In this document: piece after piece, positions 5,947 through 12,824 of the stretch
Layout: each line of letters opens with the position of its first letter
Numbering within the stretch: position 1 is the stretch's first letter
From: CAYZQE01 sp964480635
GTDB lineage: Bacteria; Pseudomonadota; Gammaproteobacteria; GCA-001735895
Length of the DNA stretch: 13,290 bases
Assembly (NCBI GenBank): GCA_964480635.1
Contig: CAYZQE010000066.1
Coordinates: forward strand, 1 to 13,290
Direction: 5' to 3'
Notes under the pieces: generated by a model
Told to the model about the DNA's origin: nothing
The model's database searches: none
What the model saw: only the letters and a program-made list of their open reading frames with translations
Position numbers and translations under genes: made by a program

Positions 5947-8388
5947 TTAAACAACGATGTTAATTAATCGTTTAGGCACAACAATGATTTTTTTAATATC
6001 CTTGCCTTCCGTAAACTTTTTAACGTGTTCATCTGCTAAAGCGGCTGCTTCACAGCTAACCTTATCTGCATCGGCTGCAACCAATATTTTAGCACGCAAC
6101 TTACCATTCACTTGCACCATCATTTCTATACTGTCTTGCTTTAGAGCCGCTTCGTCTACTATTGGCCATGCTTGTTCAATTAAGTTTGAATCATTGCCTA
6201 AAGCTTGCCATAAACTATGCGTAATATGCGGCACTATCGGTGACAACATTAATACAATATTAGTGAGCACCTCATGGCGTACCGCTCGGCTTTGTGCGGT
6301 TTCATCGGTGAACTTAGCTAACGTGTTTAACAATTCCATATTGGCTGCAATGGCTGTGTTAAAGGTTTGTCTATCCGCATAATCTGAGGTGACTTTTTTA
6401 ATCGTTTCATGCAGTTTCAAACGCATTGATTTTTGTTCTGTATTTAACTGTCCAACATCAATGTCAGCTAAACCATCAAGACCTAGATCTACATGCTCAA
6501 ATACTGCTTTCCATAATCGTTTTAAATAACGATGCGCGCCATCAACACCTGTATCTGCCCACTCTAATGATTGCGTTGGTGGTGCCGCAAACATGGTAAA
6601 TAAACGCACGGTATCGGCACCGTACTTATCAATAAGACCTTGTGGATCAATGGTATTGCCTTTTGATTTTGACATTTTAGTGCCATCTTTTAGTACCATG
6701 CCTTGTGTTAATAAACGCGTAAAAGGCTCATCTGAATTAACCAGCCCCATATCACGCATTAACTTATGGAAAAAACGTGCATAGAGTAAGTGCATGACCG
6801 CGTGTTCTACCCCGCCCACATATTGATCGACTGGCAGCCAATAATTAGCGCGCTCATCTAACATCGCCTCATCATTATCGGCACAACAATAACGTGCATA
6901 ATACCAAGATGACTCCATAAACGTATCAAAGGTATCGGTTTCACGCTCAGCAGGCTCACCTGTCGTTGGACAAATGGTGTCATAAAATTCAGGCATTTTT
7001 TTTATCGGTGAGCCTACGCCATCTAATACCACATCTTCGGGTAATAGCACTGGAAACTCATTAGCAGGCACACTGCCGCCATCACATTTAATCATCGGAA
7101 TTGGTGAGCCCCAATAACGCTGACGCGACACACCCCAGTCATGAATGCGATAGTTGACTTGTTTTTTTCCTTGTCCTATCGCGGTTAACTTATCGGCAAT
7201 CGCATTAAATGCTTTTTGTGAGGTTAAACCATCGAATTCACCTGAGTTAATTAATACGCCTTTTTCAGTAAAGGCTTGCTCATCCATATTCACTTCAACA
7301 CCATCAATCACCTGAATAATGTCAATGCCGTATGCTTTGGCAAATTCGTAATCACGTTGGTCATGTGCAGGGACTGACATAACGGCGCCTGTGCCATAAC
7401 CCCATAAAACAAAGTTAGCCACCCAAACAGGCACTTGTTTGCCAGTTAATGGATTAATCACAAATACGTCACAATCGACGCCTTTTTTCTCTTGTGTTTC
7501 TAGCGTTGCTTCTGACGTACCTGATTGCTGACACTCAGCAATAAAATCTTTAACCTTTACGTTTAATGCAGCTGCTTTTTGCGCGATGGGGTGCTCTGCT
7601 GCAACGGCCATATAGGTCACACCTGCCATGGTGTCGGGGCGCGTGGTATAAATACTTAAGTCTTCGCCGTTTTCAGCCGCTGCCTTAAACGTCGCTTCAA
7701 CACCTTCAGAACGACCTATCCAATTACGCTGCATGGTACGCACTTGATCTGGCCAACCGTCAAGCTTGTCGATGTCTTCTAATAATTCATCGGCATAGTC
7801 TGTGATTTTTAAAAACCATTGGTCAATTTCACGGCGCTCAACAAGCGCATCAGAACGCCAGCCCCGACCATCAATCACTTGCTCATTAGCCAGTACGGTT
7901 TGATCCACAGGGTCCCAATTAACCATGGCTTTCTTTTTATACACTAAACCTTTTTCAAATAGCTTAGTAAAAAACCATTGCTCCCATTTGTAGTAATTTG
8001 GCTTACAGGTTGCTAGCTCGCGGCTCCAGTCATAGCCAAAACCCAATAACTGCAATTGCCCTTTCATATAGGCGATATTTTCATAAGTCCACTTTGCCGG
8101 TGGTACTTTATTTTTAATCGCGGCATTTTCAGCCGGTAATCCAAAGCCATCCCAGCCCATAGGCTGCAATACATTTTTACCTAACATACGTTGATAACGT
8201 GAAATCACATCACCAATGGTATAATTTCGCACATGCCCCATATGTAATTTCCCACTGGGATATGGGAACATAGATAAGCAGTAAAATTTTTCTTTATTAG
8301 GGTCTTCAGTAACTTCAAAAGATTTGTTATCTTGCCAAAACTGCTGAACTGATTGCTCTATATCGAATGGGGTGTATTGCTGATCCAT
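5947..8388 (-). CDS. leuS: Leucyl-tRNA synthetase
   Basis: This class I aminoacyl-tRNA synthetase charges tRNA-Leu in the cytoplasm. It is full length at 813 residues. It has the HIGH motif as HMGH (49-52) after YPSGKL, and KMSKS at 571-575. The CP1 editing domain carries TTRPDT (248-253) and VPAHDQRDYEF (339-349), so proofreading should be intact. The C-terminal domain ends PKRLINIVV. In the ZN-1 insertion (about 157-187, WDPVDQTVLANEQ onward) the cysteines seen in E. coli LeuRS are replaced (WDP, DGRGWRSD), so zinc is probably not bound there. I recall the same in pseudomonads. The ATG at 8388 has only a weak purine stretch upstream. A candidate promoter lies in the gap before it, and lptE follows without a gap. 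Confidence 0.98.
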   Translation of the reverse strand: MDQQYTPFDIEQSVQQFWQDNKSFEVTEDPNKEKFYCLSMFPYPSGKLHMGHVRNYTIGDVISRYQRMLGKNVLQPMGWDGFGLPAENAAIKNKVPPAKWTYENIAYMKGQLQLLGFGYDWSRELATCKPNYYKWEQWFFTKLFEKGLVYKKKAMVNWDPVDQTVLANEQVIDGRGWRSDALVERREIDQWFLKITDYADELLEDIDKLDGWPDQVRTMQRNWIGRSEGVEATFKAAAENGEDLSIYTTRPDTMAGVTYMAVAAEHPIAQKAAALNVKVKDFIAECQQSGTSEATLETQEKKGVDCDVFVINPLTGKQVPVWVANFVLWGYGTGAVMSVPAHDQRDYEFAKAYGIDIIQVIDGVEVNMDEQAFTEKGVLINSGEFDGLTSQKAFNAIADKLTAIGQGKKQVNYRIHDWGVSRQRYWGSPIPMIKCDGGSVPANEFPVLLPEDVVLDGVGSPIKKMPEFYDTICPTTGEPAERETDTFDTFMESSWYYARYCCADNDEAMLDERANYWLPVDQYVGGVEHAVMHLLYARFFHKLMRDMGLVNSDEPFTRLLTQGMVLKDGTKMSKSKGNTIDPQGLIDKYGADTVRLFTMFAAPPTQSLEWADTGVDGAHRYLKRLWKAVFEHVDLGLDGLADIDVGQLNTEQKSMRLKLHETIKKVTSDYADRQTFNTAIAANMELLNTLAKFTDETAQSRAVRHEVLTNIVLMLSPIVPHITHSLWQALGNDSNLIEQAWPIVDEAALKQDSIEMMVQVNGKLRAKILVAADADKVSCEAAALADEHVKKFTEGKDIKKIIVVPKRLINIVV

Positions 8389-8420
8389 GACGTGATTTTC
8401 TTTAGGCTTTTAAAACCGCG

Positions 8421-8449
8421 AGCATACTGGATTTGGGTTTAAAAGTCAT
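8421..8449 (-). promoter_or_regulatory. Candidate sigma-70 promoter for leuS-lptE
   Basis: On the minus strand, ATGACT (8444-8449) and TATGCT (8421-8426) are separated by exactly 17 bases, with four of six matches in each element. The start would fall near 8414, leaving a leader of about 26 bases. It sits in the 160-base gap between lnt and leuS (8389-8548), where a separate promoter is expected. I found no leucine-rich leader peptide, T-box or clear terminator in that gap. Confidence 0.35.
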
Positions 8450-8548
8450 TGATGTTAAGGATAGTGACACTGGTATTTGACGAATCAATATAGAGCAGAG
8501 AGCTTTCTACTGTTTTCTCCCTCACCCCACTCTATACCGACACTCTTA

Positions 8549-10051
8549 TTAAGTTATTTTCTTAGTTTTAATGACGCTCACAAATAGCACAAATGCCATT
8601 AATAAAACCAATATCCACTGATAGGGCTGTATCTTCACAAAAAAGGTTTGACCTGTTCGCCCCGTGACATGGGCGGTGATGGTTACAACTTTAAATTGAG
8701 ATGTTTGCTGAGTTATCTTGCCTTTATGGTCAATAAAAGCAGTGATGCCTGTATTGGTAGAACGTACCATAGGACGGCCTGTTTCTATTGCTCGCATTTG
8801 TGCAATTTGTAAATGCTGATGCGGTGCTAGGGAATCACCAAACCATGCATCATTAGACGCATTGATCAATATATTGGCTTCTGGCAAATCAAGGTTGATA
8901 TCTCGACTAAACACATTTTCATAGCAAATAGACACCCCTAGTTTAACCCCATTAACCGACATGAGTGTTTGCTGAGCATCTCCCTTTTGCATATCTGACA
9001 TAGGGATTTTAATAAATTGATTAACAAATTCTAACAACCAGCGCATGGGCATGTATTCGCCAAAAGGGACTAGATGGCGCTTATGATATAAACCTTGGTT
9101 TTCACCCACCATGAGCATGCTATTAAAATAACGACTTTTAGCTAGGTCGGATACAACTACACCAAATAATATATTAGTTTCGTTTTCTGCTGCGAGCATA
9201 CTCATAGGCAGCAAAACAGAATCCTCTATTAGCTCAGAACGACCAGGGACTGCGGTTTCTGGCCACACAATTAAATCACTATCCCAATGTTGCTGTGTTT
9301 GCTGCCAATAAACGTTAAATATTTCTTGGCGTTTACTGGCTTGCCATTTGATATGTTGGGCTATGTTGCCTTGTACTTGCGATATTTTTAACGATTGAGG
9401 CATGGCTTGAGTTTGTTCTTTTTGTGCAACGATACTCAAGCCAATGATGATAGCGATAAAACTAACAATAACCCTCTTATTCGCTTTCACATTTCGGCTA
9501 ATCACTAACACCACAATGATGCTCATAGCCACGCTGATGGCGCCAAGCCCGTAGCTTCCTATCCACGGAGCAAAAACAGAAAATGGTGTATCAACATAAC
9601 TATAACCAAGGCTCATCCAAGGAAAGCCAGTCAGAATGATTCCCTTTAACCATTCCATTGCAAACCATAGTAATGGTAATAATGCATAGGCTGTTTGAGT
9701 TGAAAATAATGCTTTGACACTTTGATAGGCTAAACCTAAAAGCGCTATATAAAGCGATAACCAACAGATGAGTAAAACAGTAATTAAGGTAGCCACGAAC
9801 GGCGTAGCTTGACCAAAGTCATGTAGGCTAATATAAACCCAATAAATGCCTACACTAAAATAACCTAAACCAAAGAAAAATCCCGTTAAAAAATATTGTC
9901 GTTTATCGGTGCAGCTTTGCCAAAGATAGATAAGGCCTGCAACCGATAAAACGGAGATAAACCAAACATTAAAAGGTGCGAACGCTAAAGGCAATAAACA
10001 GCCTAAAAGCAGCGCTAAACCCGATTTTTTAATCTGCCGCTTTAGAATCAT
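8549..10051 (-). CDS. lnt: Apolipoprotein N-acyltransferase
   Basis: Lnt transfers an acyl chain from a phospholipid to the N-terminal cysteine of apolipoproteins, the last step of lipoprotein maturation, acting on the periplasmic side of the inner membrane. The 500 residues show about six N-terminal membrane helices (about 10-45, 52-75, 85-110, 122-140, 160-185, 193-210), a nitrilase-type periplasmic domain (about 222-465) and a closing helix (about 477-493). The catalytic triad can be read as E265 in WPETAVPG, K324 in YHKRHLVPFGEY and C376 in SICYENVF, equivalent to E267-K335-C387 of E. coli. The ATG at 10051 lies inside the end of corC, a 23-base overlap, so the two are coupled. It would process the LptE lipoprotein encoded nearby. 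Confidence 0.97.
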   Translation of the reverse strand: MILKRQIKKSGLALLLGCLLPLAFAPFNVWFISVLSVAGLIYLWQSCTDKRQYFLTGFFFGLGYFSVGIYWVYISLHDFGQATPFVATLITVLLICWLSLYIALLGLAYQSVKALFSTQTAYALLPLLWFAMEWLKGIILTGFPWMSLGYSYVDTPFSVFAPWIGSYGLGAISVAMSIIVVLVISRNVKANKRVIVSFIAIIIGLSIVAQKEQTQAMPQSLKISQVQGNIAQHIKWQASKRQEIFNVYWQQTQQHWDSDLIVWPETAVPGRSELIEDSVLLPMSMLAAENETNILFGVVVSDLAKSRYFNSMLMVGENQGLYHKRHLVPFGEYMPMRWLLEFVNQFIKIPMSDMQKGDAQQTLMSVNGVKLGVSICYENVFSRDINLDLPEANILINASNDAWFGDSLAPHQHLQIAQMRAIETGRPMVRSTNTGITAFIDHKGKITQQTSQFKVVTITAHVTGRTGQTFFVKIQPYQWILVLLMAFVLFVSVIKTKKIT

Positions 10052-10877
10052 TTACGGTTAGTACTTGAAACAAATGGACTTGGCGTTCATCGGCATTTAA
10101 CACCTTAAACGACAATGCATCCATATCGTACACATCACCGCGTTTAGGGACTGTCCCCATTTTTGAAGAAATAAAACCGCCAATGGTTTCAATTTTTTCG
10201 TGCTTTAACTTTAACGAAAAGTGCTGATTAAAATCATTGAGCGTTGTTAAAGCGCGCACACTATAACGACCTTCACCATGTTCACGAATATCAATTTCTT
10301 CATCGTCATCGTGTTCATCATCTATGTCACCTACGATTTGTTCGAGCACATCTTCGATGGTAATTAAACCAGACACGCCACCGTATTCATCGAGCACGAC
10401 AGCCATATGATTACGGTTACGACGAAACTCTTTTAACAAATCGTTTAATTGCTTACTTTCAGGGATAAAAATAGCGGGGCGAATATAATCATCATATTCA
10501 AATTCAATTTCTGACTTAGGGCAAAATTGAAGCAGGTCTTTAGCCAATAAAATCCCGACGACATCATCTCTGTCATCATCAATAACGGGGAAACGGGAGT
10601 GCCCTGACTCAGTGATTTTTTCGATGATTTCAGATAATGAGTACTCATAATCCAAAATAGTCATTTGACTACGAGGAATCATGATGTCGCGCACTTTCAT
10701 TTCGGCGACTTGCAACACGCCTTCAATCATAAACAGAGCATCAGCATTAATAAGGCGATCTGTTTTTAAATTGCGCAATAAGTCGATTAACTGCGCTGTA
10801 TTTTGCGGCTCGCTAGAAAACGTTTTAGCGATACGCTCTAACCAACCGGTTGTCGAACTCGGGTCTGAGTCAGTCAT
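10029..10877 (-). CDS. corC: CorC/YbeX CBS-domain protein
   Basis: This 282-residue cytoplasmic protein has no membrane segment. Two CBS domains (about 63-118 and 132-186) carry the family strings VRDIMIPRSQM and MAVVLDEYGGVSGLITIEDV. An acidic linker (186-196) leads to a CorC_HlyC domain (about 200-275). CorC was linked genetically to Mg2+/Co2+ efflux through CorA. The E. coli orthologue YbeX is also tied to ribosome quality, which fits its place beside ybeZ and ybeY. The ATG at 10877 has AAGAG at 10884-10888 with six-base spacing. It is normally next to ybeY, but here a toxin-antitoxin pair separates them. Its stop lies within lnt. Confidence 0.93.
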   Translation of the reverse strand: MTDSDPSSTTGWLERIAKTFSSEPQNTAQLIDLLRNLKTDRLINADALFMIEGVLQVAEMKVRDIMIPRSQMTILDYEYSLSEIIEKITESGHSRFPVIDDDRDDVVGILLAKDLLQFCPKSEIEFEYDDYIRPAIFIPESKQLNDLLKEFRRNRNHMAVVLDEYGGVSGLITIEDVLEQIVGDIDDEHDDDEEIDIREHGEGRYSVRALTTLNDFNQHFSLKLKHEKIETIGGFISSKMGTVPKRGDVYDMDALSFKVLNADERQVHLFQVLTVNDSKAAD

Positions 10878-10903
10878 TTAACACTCTTTTTATACCTAAC
10901 TTT

Positions 10904-11338
10904 TTAATTATTAATTAACGCAAAATACTCTTGCGTGCTATGAACCTTCAAACCACAATCTACAAAGTTATTATCATGTGTAATCAAGCAGTCGCAACCA
11001 TTTTCTTTTGCACAAAGACATTGCAAGACATCTTCAAAGTCTAATTTTTTCTGTAAAGAAATTTCTATTGCATGGTTAATTATCTTTTCCCCAAACGGTA
11101 AAACTAACCATGAATCTAAAACCACTTTAAAAAAATTTAACACTGCTTTTTTATCTTTTACAATATAAAAGATAGTGCTGAGCATATCTTCACTGATAGC
11201 TATTTTGTAATCATTCTCATAGAGCAATCGAATTAACTTTTTAGTTAATTCATGATTATTTCTTTTGCTGTCTAATAAATCGACAACAATATTTATATCA
11301 AAAAAAATACGTTTAGCGCTTTGAGTATTTTTCACCAT
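10904..11338 (-). CDS. PIN-domain ribonuclease toxin of a type II toxin-antitoxin pair
   Basis: This 144-residue single-domain PIN protein resembles the PIN_3 type. Its acidic active-site residues can be placed: D14 in FFDINIVVD, E50 in ISEDML, D100/D103 in LDFEDVLQ and D122 in THDNNF. Such toxins are Mg2+-dependent RNases that cut tRNA, rRNA or mRNA; the target cannot be read from sequence. A CxC-x5-CxC cluster (C107, C109, C115, C117) is notable, though single cysteines at similar places occur in related proteins. The ATG at 11338 lies inside the antitoxin and has AAGGA at 11345-11349 with six-base spacing. The region is strikingly AT-rich: 13 G/C in the 60 bases at 11101-11160, by hand count. 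It ends 26 bases before corC. All catalytic residues are present, so the toxin is probably active. Confidence 0.85.
   Translation of the reverse strand: MVKNTQSAKRIFFDINIVVDLLDSKRNNHELTKKLIRLLYENDYKIAISEDMLSTIFYIVKDKKAVLNFFKVVLDSWLVLPFGEKIINHAIEISLQKKLDFEDVLQCLCAKENGCDCLITHDNNFVDCGLKVHSTQEYFALINN
11230..11251. repeat. 9-bp perfect inverted repeat inside the toxin gene
   Basis: GAATTAACT (11230-11238) and AGTTAATTC (11243-11251) flank four T residues (AAAA in the toxin mRNA). The hairpin would form about 87 bases into the toxin message, over codons for residues 30-36. No T-run follows, so it is not an intrinsic terminator. The sequence is AT-rich, so chance is possible. Confidence 0.45.
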
Positions 11339-11594
11339 GAACCATCCTTAATTCTTTAGCGCTTTCATTCTTGCTATCGCCGTCTGCAATTCCAGCATAT
11401 TGCAAAATATCATCCAATGCTTTTTGTTGGTTTTTAAAATTTAATTTATCAATAACAGCCTTCACCATATCGGCATGATTTGCTGATACAAAAACACCTT
11501 TATATTCATGCGTTTTTTTATCCTCCACATCAACATAATCATGTTCAATCAAAATATTGGGGTTTCTAGTTAACTCTCTAATTCCAATTTTCAT
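11313..11594 (-). CDS. Antitoxin partner of the PIN toxin (possibly Phd/YefM-like)
   Basis: This small 93-residue protein overlaps the toxin start by 26 bases, the classic type II layout with the antitoxin first. Its N-terminal half (IRELTRNPNILIEHD, then VDVEDKK and GVFVSANHADMV) vaguely follows the Phd/YefM fold pattern: a short helix, strands, then a strand ending in VS. The C-terminal part (about 60-93) is charged and helical, and would be the toxin-binding tail. I chose the ATG at 11594 because AGGG (11601-11604) precedes it with six-base spacing. A longer reading from a TTG at 11636 would run through the inverted repeat and is unlikely. It presumably neutralises the toxin and represses its own promoter. 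The antitoxin role is fairly secure from position; the family is uncertain. Confidence 0.75.
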   Translation of the reverse strand: MKIGIRELTRNPNILIEHDYVDVEDKKTHEYKGVFVSANHADMVKAVIDKLNFKNQQKALDDILQYAGIADGDSKNESAKELRMVHGEKYSKR

Positions 11595-11606
11595 ATCAAA
11601 CCCTGC

Positions 11607-11637
11607 ATTGTTGTCTTTGCCATTAAAAGACAACAAT
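11607..11637. promoter_or_regulatory. 12-bp perfect inverted repeat, probable toxin-antitoxin operator
   Basis: ATTGTTGTCTTT (11607-11618) and AAAGACAACAAT (11626-11637) are perfectly complementary around a seven-base centre. The repeat lies between the candidate -10 element and the antitoxin ribosome site, and its right arm overlaps the -10. No T-run follows on either strand, so it is unlikely to be a terminator. Transcription from the local promoter would start within the repeat, so it more likely acts as DNA bound by the antitoxin or complex than as an RNA hairpin. Readthrough mRNA from ybeY would, however, carry the whole hairpin just ahead of the ribosome site. Confidence 0.7.
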
Positions 11638-11661
11638 AGGCTGAATATCGAGAACAGTCAA
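11633..11661 (-). promoter_or_regulatory. Promoter of the toxin-antitoxin pair
   Basis: On the minus strand, TTGACT (11656-11661, five of six) and TATTGT (11633-11638, four of six) have ideal 17-base spacing. The -35 element contains the ybeY stop codon, and the -10 runs into the inverted repeat. The start would be near 11626, giving a leader of about 31 bases. The promoter could also feed corC and lnt downstream. Confidence 0.55.
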
Positions 11662-12113
11662 GCTACTGCTACATAAGGATTAGAAACGCCCATAGTCTCT
11701 AAAATTTTTATCTCTAAAGCCTCCATAGCATCTGCTTGTTCATCATCTTGATGGTCAAAGCCTTGTAAATGAAGCATGCCATGGACAATAAGGTGCGCCC
11801 AATGGTCATTAAGTTTTTTGTTTTGAGTTTTTGCTTCTTGCTCGACGACACTAGAACAAACAACCAAATCACCAAGGCAGTCATATTCTAAAAAATCATA
11901 CTGTTCGGCTGGAAATGACAAAATATTAGTCGCTTTATCTTTATCTCGGTATTGCTTATTTAATGCATGAATCTCATTATCATCAACAATACGAATCAAC
12001 TGTTCTAATTGTGGGTAATCCTTTTGTAGCGATGCTAAAACCCATGTTTCAAACTGTTGAAAAGTTGGAATCTGCTGAAGGTTCAATTCATTTTGTAACT
12101 GAAGGTCAATCAT
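11658..12113 (-). CDS. ybeY: Endoribonuclease YbeY (rRNA maturation factor)
   Basis: YbeY is a zinc-dependent single-strand RNase involved in 16S rRNA 3'-end maturation and 70S ribosome quality control. The 151-residue protein is full length and carries the family signature HGMLHLQGFDH (111-121), with zinc ligands H111, H115 and H121. It also has the conserved YRDKDKATNILSFP segment (55-68) and GDLV (81-84). The ATG at 12113 lies three bases after the phoH stop codon without a Shine-Dalgarno, so coupled translation from phoH is likely. The PhoH (YbeZ) partner is its usual neighbour and reported interaction partner. Downstream, the normal neighbour corC is displaced by the toxin-antitoxin pair, whose promoter begins inside the ybeY stop region. 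Confidence 0.95.
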   Translation of the reverse strand: MIDLQLQNELNLQQIPTFQQFETWVLASLQKDYPQLEQLIRIVDDNEIHALNKQYRDKDKATNILSFPAEQYDFLEYDCLGDLVVCSSVVEQEAKTQNKKLNDHWAHLIVHGMLHLQGFDHQDDEQADAMEALEIKILETMGVSNPYVAVA

Positions 12114-12116
12114 TAA

Positions 12117-12821
12117 TTATGAGGCTGCTTTATTATCAAAGGCATCGTAAGCACGTACAATTTTTTGTACCAGTGGGTGACGAACAACATCTGCTGCATC
12201 AAAATGCACCATACCTATGCCTTCAACACCATCAAGAACATTAAGCGAGTGCTGCAAACCTGATTCCTGATGTTTAGGTAAATCTGTTTGAGTTATGTCA
12301 CCGGTGATAACCGTTTTAGAATTAAAACCAATACGTGTTAAAAACATTTTCATTTGAGTTGGCGTGGTATTTTGAGCTTCATCCAAAATGATAAACGAAT
12401 CATTTAGCGTTCGGCCACGCATATAAGCCAAGGGCGCTATTTCTATGACATGTTTAAGCAATAACTTTTCGACCTTATCAAAACCCATCATTTCATACAA
12501 CGCATCATATATGGGTCTTAAATAAGGGTCTACTTTTTGAGTTAAATCACCCGGTAAAAAACCTAGTTTTTCGCCCGCTTCAATAGCCGGTCGAGTCAAA
12601 ATCAATCGCGATACTTCTTCATTTTCTAAAGCGCTGACGGCTTTGGCAACCGCTAAATAAGTTTTACCCGTTCCCGCCGGCCCTATACCAAAATTCACAT
12701 CAAACTGATCAATTGATTTTATATAATCATTTTGATGTGTTGATTTAGGCTTTATTGAAGACTTTTTAAGTTTAATTAATTGACTAAAATCACTCGATTT
12801 TAACACCCTATCGGCATTCAT
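12117..12821 (-). CDS. ybeZ: PhoH/YbeZ-family ATPase lacking the usual N-terminal domain
   Basis: YbeZ is a P-loop NTPase that works with YbeY in RNA metabolism. The ATPase core is complete and very close to E. coli YbeZ: Walker A GPAGTGKT (47-54), LTRPAIEAGEKLGFLPGDL, Walker B FIILDEAQN (143-151), ITGD (172-175) and a conserved RHPLVQKIV near the end. At 234 residues it is about 110 shorter than typical. The N-terminal domain with its KH-like fold is missing, and homology begins near IKPKSTHQ (23-30) after a lysine-rich lead. An in-frame TAA lies two codons before the ATG at 12821, so no longer form is possible here. That TAA is the stop of the Wzz-like gene, which shares the frame. Loss of the upstream part may affect RNA binding; the ATPase itself should work. 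Confidence 0.88.
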   Translation of the reverse strand: MNADRVLKSSDFSQLIKLKKSSIKPKSTHQNDYIKSIDQFDVNFGIGPAGTGKTYLAVAKAVSALENEEVSRLILTRPAIEAGEKLGFLPGDLTQKVDPYLRPIYDALYEMMGFDKVEKLLLKHVIEIAPLAYMRGRTLNDSFIILDEAQNTTPTQMKMFLTRIGFNSKTVITGDITQTDLPKHQESGLQHSLNVLDGVEGIGMVHFDAADVVRHPLVQKIVRAYDAFDNKAAS

Positions 12822-12824
12822 TAT

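Noticed and set aside
5957..6382. 141-residue open frame antisense to leuS
   Set aside because: It lies wholly within well-conserved leuS on the other strand and its translation shows no recognisable domain; it is a shadow of leuS codons.
7800..7935. Loss of zinc cysteines in LeuRS as a defect
   Set aside because: The same cysteine-free version of this insertion is, as I recall, normal in pseudomonads, and all catalytic and editing motifs are intact.
10889..10894. TATAAA as a corC promoter -10 element (minus strand)
   Set aside because: Transcription would start only about five bases before the corC ATG and remove its AAGAG ribosome site; no good -35 is placed at normal spacing.
10904..10918. 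15-base AT-only dyad at the toxin stop codon as an insertion scar or operator
   Set aside because: Made only of A and T in an AT-rich stretch, with no matching copy seen at the other end of the toxin-antitoxin insert.
11595..11636. Longer antitoxin starting at a TTG at 11636
   Set aside because: It would translate through the inverted repeat from a rare start without a ribosome site, while the ATG at 11594 has AGGG at ideal spacing.
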